The position numbers were made by a program, and so were the translations under genes. From Phytohalomonas tamaricis (GTDB lineage: Bacteria; Pseudomonadota; Gammaproteobacteria; Pseudomonadales; Halomonadaceae): a stretch of 64,000 nucleotides of DNA. Below are positions 1-8,325 of this stretch, one piece after another; positions within the stretch are counted from its first letter, which is position 1, and every line of letters begins with the position of its first letter. The stretch lies in the NCBI RefSeq assembly GCF_003012345.1, contig NZ_PVRV01000024.1, positions 62,001 to 126,000 on the forward strand. The letters are read 5' to 3'. The notes below the pieces were generated by a model. That model had not been told where the DNA came from. It searched no databases and saw only the letters and a program-made list of their open reading frames with translations.

Positions 1-1
1 G

Positions 2-511
2 AACAATATGCGCCCCGAAGAAGTACGTGCCGTTCTCGCCCATGAAGTCGGCCACGTCGCTAATGGCGATATGGTCACGCTGTCTTTGATTCAAGGCGTA
101 CTGAACACCTTTGTGATGTTCTTCGCCCGCATTGCCGCTCAAGTCATCGACAGCTTTCTACGGCGTGACGATGAAGGTGGCGGTCTCGGCTTCTTTGGTT
201 ATTTCGCCGTTGTCATCGTACTTGAAATCGTCTTTGGGCTGGCCGCCTCGGTCATCGTCGCCTGGTTCTCACGCTGGCGTGAATATCGCGCCGATGCGGC
301 AGGGGCACATCTGGCCGGCAGCGGCTCGATGATCAACGCACTTTCGCGCCTCAAAGCCGAGCACAGCATGCCTGATCAGATGCCCGAGTCATTGACAGCG
401 TTTGCGATCACCACAGGTCAGACGCGCAAGCTGATGGAGAGATTGTTTGCCAGCCATCCGCCGCTGGACGATCGTATTCGTGCGCTAAAGGAAGCCGCTT
501 ATCGCCAGTAA
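2..511 (+). CDS. htpX: HtpX membrane zinc metalloprotease (5' truncated by window edge)
   Basis: The C-terminal part of the HtpX (M48B) inner-membrane protease, which degrades misfolded membrane proteins together with FtsH. The reading frame is open to the window edge, so the true start lies upstream. Visible are the zinc motif HEVGH shortly after the window start, a GDMVT segment and a hydrophobic hairpin (FFGYFAVVIVLEIVFGLAAS), then REYRADAAGAHLAG, which holds the third zinc ligand Glu and the conserved Asp. The end SHPPLDDRIRAL is typical of the family. Roughly the first 130 residues, including the N-terminal membrane segments, are missing. A strong terminator follows, and the next gene is convergent. 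Confidence 0.95.
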   Translation, partial: NNMRPEEVRAVLAHEVGHVANGDMVTLSLIQGVLNTFVMFFARIAAQVIDSFLRRDDEGGGLGFFGYFAVVIVLEIVFGLAASVIVAWFSRWREYRADAAGAHLAGSGSMINALSRLKAEHSMPDQMPESLTAFAITTGQTRKLMERLFASHPPLDDRIRALKEAAYRQ

Positions 512-542
512 AGCGATGACTCACTTTTCAGATTGGCTTATC

Positions 543-568
543 TGCGCCCGCATATGCGGGCGTTTTTT
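543..568 (+). terminator. Rho-independent terminator of htpX
   Basis: A perfect palindrome CGCCCGCATATGCGGGCG (545-562) is followed directly by six T. It lies 34 bases after the htpX stop, and the T-run fits the + strand only. Confidence 0.85.
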
Positions 569-633
569 CATCTTACGCGAAGGCGCTGCGACAATAAGAT
601 ATGTGCGCTACAACCTGTCCTGTCGGTCAGCCA

Positions 634-1785
634 TTACTTATTGGCAAGTTTGATGTTAAAGCCAAAACTCTCCAACGTCTCCCGCAATTCCCCGGCATTA
701 CGCTTGAGCTCCAGACGTAACGTCGAAAACTCACGGCGTGTCGGATACTCGGCACGATAGGCATCGAATCCCTGTGCCATCCCCAGCCGACGCTGATAGC
801 GATCAAAGCCCAAAACATCGCGGCGCACGTCATAACAGGCCCGTACGCAGGTAGACAACGCCTCAAGCGGCGGCGCCCAACCGCTCAGCACGAGACGCCG
901 AAGCCAAGGCTCCGGCTTGAGCTGGCCCAGCTTGCAGCGTATCGGCAAACCAAAATGGCGGCAGACCGCTTGATAGACCATCTCCGTGCCACGCATCTTA
1001 CCATCGAGACTGTAACCAGCGATGTGTGGCGTGGCGATATCCACCAACGCGTACAGCGCTTGGTCAATCGCTGGCTCGTTTTCCCATACATCCAGCACTA
1101 CACGCAGGTCATGCTTGCGCTCCAGCCGTTCACGCAACGCCGTATTATCAACGCATGCGCCACGCCCAGCACTGATGAGAATCTGCCCAGCACGCAGGGT
1201 CTGGATACGCTCACGGTCGAGTAAATGGTAGGTCGCATGCTCACCCTGCCGAATCAGCGGCGTATGCATGCAGATCACATCGGCACGCTCAATCAGGGCA
1301 TCAAGCGACAGAAAATCCTTTCGCCCTTCAGCCTCGGCACGCGGTGGATCGCAGATCAAGCAGTTGATATCGAGATCAATTAATCGCTCATGCAAACGCT
1401 TGCCGACATTGCCGGCGCCAACGATACCGACTGTCTTGTCACGCAGACGACAGCCTTCTTCCTCGGTCAGTAGCAGTAGGCTAGACAGGACGTAGTCGAC
1501 AACGGAATCGGCATTGCAGCCAGGCGCATTAGCAAAGCCGATGTTATTGGCACGTAGCCAATCGACATCAACATGATCAGTACCGATGGTCGCCGTACCG
1601 ACAAAACGGACCTTGGAACCCTCCAGCAGCGCCTGATCCACTCGCGTAATCGAACGTGCCAGCACAATATCGACATCGCGCACGTGCGCTGCATTTATCT
1701 CCCGGCCGGGGACACGTACTATCTCGCCATAGTTACCAAAGAATTCCTCAGCGAGCGGAATGTTCTTATCCGCTAAAATGCGCAT
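634..1785 (-). CDS. pdxB: Erythronate-4-phosphate dehydrogenase
   Basis: PdxB oxidises 4-phospho-D-erythronate to 2-oxo-3-hydroxy-4-phosphobutanoate, the second step of the DXP-dependent pyridoxal phosphate pathway, in the cytosol. The 383-residue length is normal. The Rossmann NAD motif is GIVGAGNVGK (about 120-129). The catalytic triad of the D-2-hydroxyacid dehydrogenase family is present: Arg208 (SAGRGA), Glu237 (VWENEP) and His254 (TPHIAG). The C-terminal third is the PdxB-specific dimerisation domain. It starts with ATG and reads MRILADKNIP. It is monocistronic here, between the convergent htpX and the divergent WGR-like gene. Confidence 0.96.
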   Translation of the reverse strand: MRILADKNIPLAEEFFGNYGEIVRVPGREINAAHVRDVDIVLARSITRVDQALLEGSKVRFVGTATIGTDHVDVDWLRANNIGFANAPGCNADSVVDYVLSSLLLLTEEEGCRLRDKTVGIVGAGNVGKRLHERLIDLDINCLICDPPRAEAEGRKDFLSLDALIERADVICMHTPLIRQGEHATYHLLDRERIQTLRAGQILISAGRGACVDNTALRERLERKHDLRVVLDVWENEPAIDQALYALVDIATPHIAGYSLDGKMRGTEMVYQAVCRHFGLPIRCKLGQLKPEPWLRRLVLSGWAPPLEALSTCVRACYDVRRDVLGFDRYQRRLGMAQGFDAYRAEYPTRREFSTLRLELKRNAGELRETLESFGFNIKLANK

Positions 1786-1995
1786 CGTTTACCTCATTTC
1801 GCTCGTTTCTATGCATACGGAGTGTACGCTCATGATGACGCTCAACTTCGTATCGTTATGCTAGACAATACAGGTGTTTGTAAGCACCGGCGGGGAGGTT
1901 ACAATCCGGCCTCGCCGCAGCGTGTAATCAAGTTATCTTAGGTTCACGCCTTGGACGCGACAAGCATTGACCTGCCATTAGTTTCGGAGAAGGCC

Positions 1996-2277
1996 GTGAT
2001 CATCCGTTGGGAAAGCGACCACGACTACGTGCTGGTGCACGTACATCAGGACATGTTCGGCGATTGGATCGTCAGCCGAGCCTGGGGCCAGATAGGCACC
2101 CAATTCGGCGGCCTTAAGCACATGCTTGCCGAAGATTTTTCTCAGGCCATGACCTGGGTCGAGGATATCGATCATATCCAGATTTCGCGCGGCTTTACGA
2201 AAGTGCTATCGACCTCAATCGACACTCCGGAGGCCAAGGAAGCGATGCGCCAGCTCTCATTACTGGAACAGAGCTGA
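1996..2277 (+). CDS. Small WGR-domain-like protein
   Basis: A protein of about 93 residues. The core reads YVLVHVHQDMFGDW, then VSRAWGQIGTQFGG, then SQAMTWVEDI and SRGFTKV. This order (strand pair, W-G-x-I-G-T, a helix with A, then a G-F/Y pair) fits the WGR domain, a small nucleic-acid-associated fold found in PARPs and in stand-alone bacterial proteins. I chose GTG at 1996 because GGAG lies 6 bases upstream within the good Shine-Dalgarno GGAGAAGG. A TTG at 1951 would add 15 residues but has only a weak AGG. The gene stands alone, divergent from pdxB and convergent with rlmKL. The substrate is unknown and the family call is moderately secure. Confidence 0.7.
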   Translation: MIIRWESDHDYVLVHVHQDMFGDWIVSRAWGQIGTQFGGLKHMLAEDFSQAMTWVEDIDHIQISRGFTKVLSTSIDTPEAKEAMRQLSLLEQS

Positions 2278-2300
2278 CGCATGGCCTTAACGGCTCGCCT

Positions 2301-4502
2301 TCAGGAATGGCGGATCAGGAACACATGGTGAATGTCAGGACGGCGCTGAAAATCCGGATCAAGCATACGTTTGGATATATCTTCCACCATAAACCGTTCA
2401 CGCAGCGATTCATCCAGCACGAAACGGCGCTGATTGTTTGAGAAAACCAGCGTACCGCCCGGTGCCAGGCGCGCCATCGCCAACTGAACAAGACGGATGT
2501 GATCGCGTTGAATATCGAGCGTATCTTCCATCTTTTTTGAGTTCGAAAAGGTAGGTGGGTCCAGGAAGATTAGATCGAAGTACCCATCAGCCTCTTCCAG
2601 CCAACGCATGCAGTCGGCGCGTACCAGGCGATGTTGGCGCTCATCAAGTCCGTTGAGGCGAAAATTGTCGCGTCCCCAGTCAAGGTAGGTGTTCGACATA
2701 TCGACACTGATACTCTCCTTCGCGCCGCCGATAGCCGCATGTAGCGTTGCGGTTGCGGTATAGCAGAACAGGTTGAGAAACCGCGTACCGCTCGCCATTT
2801 GCCCTAGCTTCTGGCGCACTGGACGATGATCGAGAAACAATCCCGTATCAAGGTAATCGCGCAGATTGACCCATAGCCGCACATTGCCTTCACGCACCTC
2901 GAAGCGCTCATTTGAAGTCGACTGCCGGGTATATTGCGCCTTGCCGCTCTGGCGCTCGCGCCGCTTCAGATAGACATTACCGGGCTCAATGTTCAGCACC
3001 TCGGGAATTACCGCCAGGGCATCCAGCAAACGGCGCTCGGCACTCTTGGCATCGACTGAACGTGGCGCGACGTACTCCTGCACATGAACGCATGAGTCGT
3101 AGACATCAACCGCCAGCGCATATTCCGGCATATCAGCGTCATAAAGGCGGTAGCACTGAATCTGCTCCCGCTTGAGCCACTTGGCGAGCTTCTTACGGTT
3201 TTTTTCAAGACGATTGGCAAACATCTGCGCACCTTGCGAGCGCGCACGGGAGGGTGCCGGTTGTCTGGCCTCCCCCTCTCCTTTTCCTTCGACCCTCTTG
3301 TCCTCTTCGCCCCGGCCAGCACGTGAAAAGATATCGATCAAGAACAGCTTGCAATCCAGAGCACCGTTCTTGAAGGCATACTGTTTTTCGGCCTTCAGTC
3401 CAGTACGGTGACCCAACTCAGGATTGGCCGTAAACAGGGCCAGACGCCAGCCGGCGAATGCCTGACGTAGCCGCTCGCCCAGCGCCGCATAGAGAGGCAC
3501 CAGCGTGGGCATATCGCCGAGACGCTCACCATAGGGAGGGTTGGTAATCACTAGTCCCTGCTCAGCACCCGGTGGCTTCTCTAACGTTGCCACATCGGCC
3601 TGAGTAAAACGTACCAGCGACTCGACCCCCGCACGGCGGGCGTTATACCGCGCCGCCTCCAATGCGCCAGGATCCAGATCCTGTCCAATCAGCACTAACT
3701 GACAACGTCTCTTACCCAGGCTCGCACGTGCCTCGGCTTCCCTATGCAGCTCCTGCCAGAGTACGTCGTCATGGCGTGCCCAGGCGTGGAAACCAAAGCG
3801 GGAGCGTGCCACATTGGGAGCGATGTCAGCGGCCATCAACGCTGCCTCAATCACCAATGTCCCCGAGCCGCATAGCGGATCGATCAAGGCATTTCCTTCC
3901 TTGGCTCGCCCAGGCCAGTCGGCACGCACCAGCAGTGCCGCCGCCAGATTCTCCTTCAGCGGTGCCTTGGCTCCATCAAGGCGGTAACCCCGCATATGCA
4001 GGCTGTCGCCGGACAGATCGAGCCCCAACGTCAATTTTTCACGGTAAAGATGCGCATAAAGCCGTAAGTCGGCATTTTTGGGATCAACGTTCGGGCGCCC
4101 TTTGCCCTGCGCGATCATTCGCTCAACGACGCCATCCTTGATCAGTTGCGCGCCAAAGCGGGTATGCCGGACGCTATCGCTCTGCCCGTGGAAATCAACT
4201 TTGAAACTTGCGCCCGGGGCTATTTCATTTTCCCAGGCGACCTGAGCCGTGGCGTGGCGTACATCATCGGTCGAGACAATCTGCTCAACGCTTGCAAGGC
4301 GCAAAATGACGCGGTTGGCGAGCCGCGACCACAGGCAGCATCGATAAAGCGTATCAAGTGCCCCCTGTGCATATACGCCGGCTACGGTCGTGCCTTCAAC
4401 AGCCGCGCCGAGGACAGTAAGTTCCTCGGCGAGCAGCTGCTCCAGGCCTTTGGGACAAGTGACGAAAACGGACAGTTGGGATGATGCGTCGGAAACGGTC
4501 AT
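2301..4502 (-). CDS. rlmL: Bifunctional 23S rRNA methyltransferase RlmKL (m2G2445 / m7G2069)
   Basis: A fused methyltransferase that makes m2G2445 (RlmL half) and m7G2069 (RlmK half) in 23S rRNA. An N-terminal THUMP region is followed by the RlmL SAM domain, with the catalytic NPPYGERLGD around residue 320. The RlmK domain follows, with FCYTATATLHAA and FLDPPTFSNSKKM near residue 640. Between the halves is a charged linker rich in Gly, Glu and Arg (RGEEDKRVEGKGEGEA), which explains the length of 733 residues against about 700 in E. coli. I start at ATG 4502 (MTVSDASSQ). An in-frame TTG at 4523 adds seven residues without better support. In E. coli rlmL also lies close to pyrD, ycbX and rmf. 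Confidence 0.95.
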   Translation of the reverse strand: MTVSDASSQLSVFVTCPKGLEQLLAEELTVLGAAVEGTTVAGVYAQGALDTLYRCCLWSRLANRVILRLASVEQIVSTDDVRHATAQVAWENEIAPGASFKVDFHGQSDSVRHTRFGAQLIKDGVVERMIAQGKGRPNVDPKNADLRLYAHLYREKLTLGLDLSGDSLHMRGYRLDGAKAPLKENLAAALLVRADWPGRAKEGNALIDPLCGSGTLVIEAALMAADIAPNVARSRFGFHAWARHDDVLWQELHREAEARASLGKRRCQLVLIGQDLDPGALEAARYNARRAGVESLVRFTQADVATLEKPPGAEQGLVITNPPYGERLGDMPTLVPLYAALGERLRQAFAGWRLALFTANPELGHRTGLKAEKQYAFKNGALDCKLFLIDIFSRAGRGEEDKRVEGKGEGEARQPAPSRARSQGAQMFANRLEKNRKKLAKWLKREQIQCYRLYDADMPEYALAVDVYDSCVHVQEYVAPRSVDAKSAERRLLDALAVIPEVLNIEPGNVYLKRRERQSGKAQYTRQSTSNERFEVREGNVRLWVNLRDYLDTGLFLDHRPVRQKLGQMASGTRFLNLFCYTATATLHAAIGGAKESISVDMSNTYLDWGRDNFRLNGLDERQHRLVRADCMRWLEEADGYFDLIFLDPPTFSNSKKMEDTLDIQRDHIRLVQLAMARLAPGGTLVFSNNQRRFVLDESLRERFMVEDISKRMLDPDFQRRPDIHHVFLIRHS

Positions 4503-4745
4503 AACGATCCAAACGGCGTGCAAGACGTAGTGAAATGTCTACAGCCTGTCATATTCCTGAAAAGATTAAGTAGTAGCGAGCTTATGCCAAATGAGTTTTC
4601 GACAGACGGCTTCATGTAGGTAAAGATAAAAGTGTAGCTACGAATCATTGGTGTACTCCACCATCCGCGGAGTTCTCGAACTCGTCTTCATGGCGATCAT
4701 GAATGAACGAGCGGCATAACGATTATGCGAGAGGTCATCCATCCG

Positions 4746-4952
4746 ATGAAGCGACAAAAACGAGACCGTTTTCAAAGGGCTTATGTTAATGGATATAAAG
4801 CTGGCGTTAGCGGACGATCCCGAGATATGTGTCCCAGCCAGGAAGTTAACCTTCGTGAGTACTGGATGAGCGGGTGGCGCGAAGGGCGTGGTGATCAATG
4901 GTCCGGCATGACCGGCATCTCCGGGATCCACAAGAACCCTTTGTTAATCTGA
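4746..4952 (+). CDS. rmf: Ribosome modulation factor (100S hibernation factor)
   Basis: RMF binds the 30S subunit in stationary phase and pairs 70S ribosomes into inactive 100S dimers. The N-terminus MKRQKRDRFQRAYVNGYKAG and the later SGRSRDMCP and GWREGRGD match the E. coli protein closely. At 68 residues it is longer than the 55 of E. coli, with extra residues at the C-terminus. I start at ATG 4746, with GAGG 11 bases upstream. An ATG at 4725 would add MREVIHP, which is not part of the family. It stands alone with its own terminator, between rlmKL and pyrD. Growth-phase (ppGpp) control is known in E. coli but cannot be read from this sequence. Confidence 0.93.
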   Translation: MKRQKRDRFQRAYVNGYKAGVSGRSRDMCPSQEVNLREYWMSGWREGRGDQWSGMTGISGIHKNPLLI

Positions 4953-4980
4953 ACGCGTCCTTGTTTACTGTATTTAATGT

Positions 4981-5014
4981 CAAGGCCTGCCACTGCGCAG
5001 GCCTTGCTTTTATC
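4981..5014 (+). terminator. Rho-independent terminator of rmf
   Basis: A perfect 10-bp stem CAAGGCCTGC (4981-4990) / GCAGGCCTTG (4997-5006) with a 6-base loop, followed by CTTTTAT. It slightly overlaps the 3' end of the convergent pyrD. Confidence 0.8.
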
Positions 5015-6029
5015 CATCCCTTGAACTCAGCACCCGCGCACAATCTGCAATCAGCTGGGGACCATGATAGATAAGCCCTGAATAGAGCTGGACGAGATCG
5101 GCGCCAGCCTTACGTTTCTCCTCAGCATGCTCTGCCTTCATTACCCCCCCCACGCCAATGATCGGCATCGCTGGCAGGCATTCGCGCAGCGTCATAATGA
5201 CCTGACTGGCCGAATCCCGTACGGGCGCGCCTGATAGCCCTCCAGCCTCATCACAGTGATTCAAGCCCTTGACGGCGTCCCGGTTGATTGTCGTATTGGT
5301 GGCAATCACCGCATCGATGGCGTTCTTTTGCAGACTACCCGCAACAGATTCGATTTCTTGTGGCGTCATGTCCGGCGCAATCTTGACGGCCAGCGGTACG
5401 TGTCTGCCATGGCGAGCATCCAAGCGTAGCGTTTCTTCTTTTAAAGCGCCGAGCAGTGCATCGAGATGTTCACCAAACTGAAGGTTACGCAGCCCTGGCG
5501 TATTGGGCGAGGAGATGTTGACTGTGACGTAATGCGCCACTTCATGTACCGCTTTAAGACATACCAGATAATCATCTACCGCGCGTTCGACCGATGTCGT
5601 CAGGTTCTTGCCAATATTGACGCCAATGATACCTTTAAATTGACTCTTGCGGACATTGGCAACCAAGTGTTCGACACCGGCATTGTTAAACCCCATCCGG
5701 TTGATCAGCGCCTCACGCTCCGGCAGACGAAATAACCGCGGACCGGGATTACCGGGCTGCGCCTTGGGCGTCACCGTACCTACTTCGACGAAGCCGAACC
5801 CCAGCGCACCTAGCGCATCGAGATGATCGGCATTCTTATCAAGCCCGGCAGCCAAGCCAATACGATTGGGAAACCGTAGTCCCATCAGATCGACAGGCGC
5901 CTCGACGCGCTCACTGACCAGCATCCGGCTCATTTTCAGCTGATGCATCAGATCAAGCGCAGCAAGTGTTACCCCATGAGCGGTTTCCGGGTCGAGACGA
6001 AAGAGCAGCGGGCGGATAGACGCGTACAT
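5010..6029 (-). CDS. pyrD: Dihydroorotate dehydrogenase (quinone), class 2
   Basis: PyrD oxidises dihydroorotate to orotate using FMN and the quinone pool, step four of pyrimidine synthesis, at the inner face of the membrane. The N-terminal amphipathic stretch MYASIRPLLFRLDPETAHG is the class 2 membrane-binding part. Then come LAAGLDKNADHLDALG, GFGFVEVGTVTPKAQPGNP and NRMGFNNAG. The catalytic-Ser region VNISSPNTPGLRNLQ and the FMN-phosphate site GVGGV follow. I start at ATG 6029 because GGA lies 6 bases upstream and family members begin MY. The ATG at 6035 has GGA directly against it. rmf is convergent downstream. Confidence 0.95.
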   Translation of the reverse strand: MYASIRPLLFRLDPETAHGVTLAALDLMHQLKMSRMLVSERVEAPVDLMGLRFPNRIGLAAGLDKNADHLDALGALGFGFVEVGTVTPKAQPGNPGPRLFRLPEREALINRMGFNNAGVEHLVANVRKSQFKGIIGVNIGKNLTTSVERAVDDYLVCLKAVHEVAHYVTVNISSPNTPGLRNLQFGEHLDALLGALKEETLRLDARHGRHVPLAVKIAPDMTPQEIESVAGSLQKNAIDAVIATNTTINRDAVKGLNHCDEAGGLSGAPVRDSASQVIMTLRECLPAMPIIGVGGVMKAEHAEEKRKAGADLVQLYSGLIYHGPQLIADCARVLSSRDG

Positions 6030-6143
6030 GGGCATTCCGAAAAGAAAATGACGGGGCCGCGAGTATAGCGATACTCGACGTACCCCGTCATCCCATGTAC
6101 TGCTTTGACCGTAAGGGTCAGCGGTTATTGCCGTGCGTGCGCC

Positions 6144-7208
6144 TTAGTTCAGCTGTTCGACGCGTAGCGTAAAGCTATTGACGCCCGACTGAGCAGAGCC
6201 GTATTTCTGGCCCCGGACATAAACCGTATAGCGGCCTGGGGCAAGCTGCTGCTCGATAGCAAAATCGCCTTTCAAGCCTTGCCCCGCATCACGGGCAATC
6301 ACACCGCCTTTCGCATCGCGAATTTCCGCAGCCAGACGATAGGATCCGGCATCGGCACCAAAGGTTGAACTCTTGACGCTGACCTTACCGGCCTGAACCA
6401 CATCAAAGGTCAGCACTTCACCGTTTTCACGAATGGGAATTTCCTTGACGATACTCGATTGCGCCGGCGTCTCGACTTCAGGGCGTGCTTCATCGGTTAC
6501 GCGCTGATGATCAGGGTTTACTGCGCTGCCGGCAGCGGCCTGTTCCAACGCTTGCCCGCTCGGGCCGGGCTTGGGCGGCGCACTGGCAGGAGACGTTGTG
6601 ACGCTGGCGCTGCGCTGGGAGCTGCCGATGCCCGGAGTAGTCGCTGAAACACTAGTGTCTTTATTGCTGGTTAAAGCAGCGCTACCTTCCGGCGCCAAGC
6701 GCTGAACGCGATTGGCATCGGCCAGACCGCTATTGCCGGGATGATCAGCGTTATCCACGCTCACCGTGATCGTGCGGTTGCCTTCCCGTACAGGACTATG
6801 GTTCTGCCCAGTGATCACGACACTGTATTTGCCCGGTGCCAACTCATGTTCAATTTGAGCGCCACCACTCTGCTGATCACCTGATGCACGGGCCAACGTA
6901 TGGCCCTGTGCATCCTTGAGCACCGCATCGAGCGTATAGGCACCGGACTCGCCGCGAAAGCCACGAGCGGAAATCAAGTAATCACCGGGCTTATCGACCT
7001 CGAAGTCATGGCTCACCGGCTCACGACCTAAATACATGCTGCGGCTCAGGCCATCGGATTCACGATCAATGTAATCGGAAACATCGACCTGATCGGCGGC
7101 CTGCTCCGCGCGCTTGAGCGCCGCGCTCTTGTCAGCCATGGCGTCCTGACTCAGAACCAGAATGCCCAGACCCAGGCCTAGTGCCAACTGAAACGTTTTA
7201 CTTTTCAT
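6144..7208 (-). CDS. Exported protein with two PPC-like repeat domains
   Basis: A 354-residue protein with a clear signal peptide (MKSKTFQLALGLGLGILVLS, cut after AMA). Two similar beta domains follow. The first (about 65-150) contains DFEVDKPGDYLISARGF, GAYTLDAVLKDAQG and LAPGKYSVVITGQ. The second (about 265-352) contains TFDVVQAGKVSVKSS, GSYRLAAEIRDAKG and LAPGRYTVYVRGQ. The repeats look like bacterial pre-peptidase C-terminal (PPC) domains, normally appendages of secreted peptidases, but no catalytic domain is present. A Ser/Thr/Ala/Pro-rich linker of about 100 residues separates them. AGAGAAG lies just before the ATG. It sits between pyrD and the MOSC gene, where E. coli has zapC, but it does not resemble ZapC. 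The function is unknown; it is probably periplasmic or cell-surface. Confidence 0.8.
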   Translation of the reverse strand: MKSKTFQLALGLGLGILVLSQDAMADKSAALKRAEQAADQVDVSDYIDRESDGLSRSMYLGREPVSHDFEVDKPGDYLISARGFRGESGAYTLDAVLKDAQGHTLARASGDQQSGGAQIEHELAPGKYSVVITGQNHSPVREGNRTITVSVDNADHPGNSGLADANRVQRLAPEGSAALTSNKDTSVSATTPGIGSSQRSASVTTSPASAPPKPGPSGQALEQAAAGSAVNPDHQRVTDEARPEVETPAQSSIVKEIPIRENGEVLTFDVVQAGKVSVKSSTFGADAGSYRLAAEIRDAKGGVIARDAGQGLKGDFAIEQQLAPGRYTVYVRGQKYGSAQSGVNSFTLRVEQLN

Positions 7209-7303
7209 GATGCTTCTCTATCAACGATCCTAAAAAAAGCGCGTGACATCTCGATGCGTCATTGCATCAGTGAGGCCGAGTGGCGCCAACTCTCTGATTC
7301 TGC

Positions 7304-8161
7304 TTATCGTTCACCTTCAAAAATAACGTCATCACCGATGCGGATATACTGCCCGACGCCCGTTTCAACGATCGCGTTTTCACCAAAAAAGGCGCCAGCA
7401 TCAGCAATATGCGTCATTTGGGCCAGGGTTCTCAATGGCTCCTTGGGCTCAGGCATGACTCCGGTGTATTGGTCGACGGTTGTGATCTTGCAGCGTTTGC
7501 ACGGCTTGCATAATCGCAGCGCATAGTTGCTCTTTTGATGACGCAGCAGCCCATGACGATGTTCAGCAAACGCAGGCGCCCCCTCGATTACCACATTAGG
7601 CCGAAAACGATTGATCGGCACGTTCGTGACCTGCGTGTCTGACTCATCATGCAAGCGCTCATTAAGCGCCTCAAGTGAAGACGCTGAGCCTATCAGGAAG
7701 GGGTAACCATCGGCGAACCCTGTATAGGCGATCGTATCGCCCAGTACTTCGGGCTCGACCCGACGGGTGTTGTTCTCAGGCACGCACTTCAGCCGCAATG
7801 ACTCACCCTTGTGTTTACCCAGCACAGCAGTTAACCAGGCAGCCGCCTCGTCACCCATATCGACACCTGAACAAGTCTTGCCAAAAATAATGACCGGATC
7901 GGGATTACCTTGCGGATATCCAAGCGAGAGCCGTAACGTTTGCCCATCAGCACTGGTCAGCACAAGGCTATCCTCTGTCAGCGCGGTAGCAATCGTTGCC
8001 ATCGCCGGGCACTGACGCTGAGTGAGAAACTGGCCACTTGCGGTGGTCACCATCCAGCGGCGGTCGAAAGCAAGCCCCTCGGCGGTAATAAGCGCTTCGC
8101 TGGCGGCGATACCGCGCAGCGATTTGACCGGATAAATAGTGATTTCGCTCACTTTTCCCAT
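7304..8161 (-). CDS. ycbX: MOSC-domain protein, YcbX-like, without the ferredoxin domain
   Basis: Homologue of YcbX, a molybdenum-cofactor MOSC enzyme that reduces N-hydroxylated bases such as 6-hydroxylaminopurine. The N-terminal beta-barrel motif ITIYPVKSLRG and LAFDRRWMVT are followed by FADGYPFLI, NRFRPNVVIEGAPAF and KPCKRCKITTVDQYTG. The last holds the Cys expected to bind the molybdenum. The protein stops after GVGQYIRIGDDVIF and so lacks the C-terminal 2Fe-2S ferredoxin domain of the E. coli protein (369 residues); electrons would come from a separate partner. I chose ATG 8161 (MGKVSEITI), with GAGGT 10 bases upstream, because family members begin there. ATG 8194 adds 11 residues and is possible. 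Confidence 0.88.
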   Translation of the reverse strand: MGKVSEITIYPVKSLRGIAASEALITAEGLAFDRRWMVTTASGQFLTQRQCPAMATIATALTEDSLVLTSADGQTLRLSLGYPQGNPDPVIIFGKTCSGVDMGDEAAAWLTAVLGKHKGESLRLKCVPENNTRRVEPEVLGDTIAYTGFADGYPFLIGSASSLEALNERLHDESDTQVTNVPINRFRPNVVIEGAPAFAEHRHGLLRHQKSNYALRLCKPCKRCKITTVDQYTGVMPEPKEPLRTLAQMTHIADAGAFFGENAIVETGVGQYIRIGDDVIFEGER

Positions 8162-8232
8162 TAAACCGGTCACCTCTTGATTATTGTCGTTCATGTACGT
8201 TCCAACAGGTCAATAAGCACGGACCTTACCAT

Positions 8233-8262
8233 AGAAAAGGCACCGCTTAAGCAGCGGTGCCG
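8233..8262 (-). terminator. Rho-independent terminator of the NAD-glutamate dehydrogenase gene
   Basis: The arms GGCACCGCT (8239-8247) and AGCGGTGCC (8253-8261) enclose a 5-base loop. Read on the - strand the hairpin is followed by TTTTCTAT. It lies 64 bases past the gdhB stop. Confidence 0.8.
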
Positions 8263-8325
8263 AATTCCTGTATCAGTGATACCAGTAACGCTCATCATGC
8301 CGATGACATCTGTCGAGCTAATTGC

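Noticed and set aside
1951-1995. A longer TTG-started version of the WGR-like protein
   Set aside because: Only a weak AGG stands upstream, while the GTG at 1996 has a strong Shine-Dalgarno and the family-like region begins there.
4638-4931. A 97-codon open frame opposite rmf on the - strand
   Set aside because: It overlaps the clear rmf gene, has no family features, and its composition looks like an antisense shadow.
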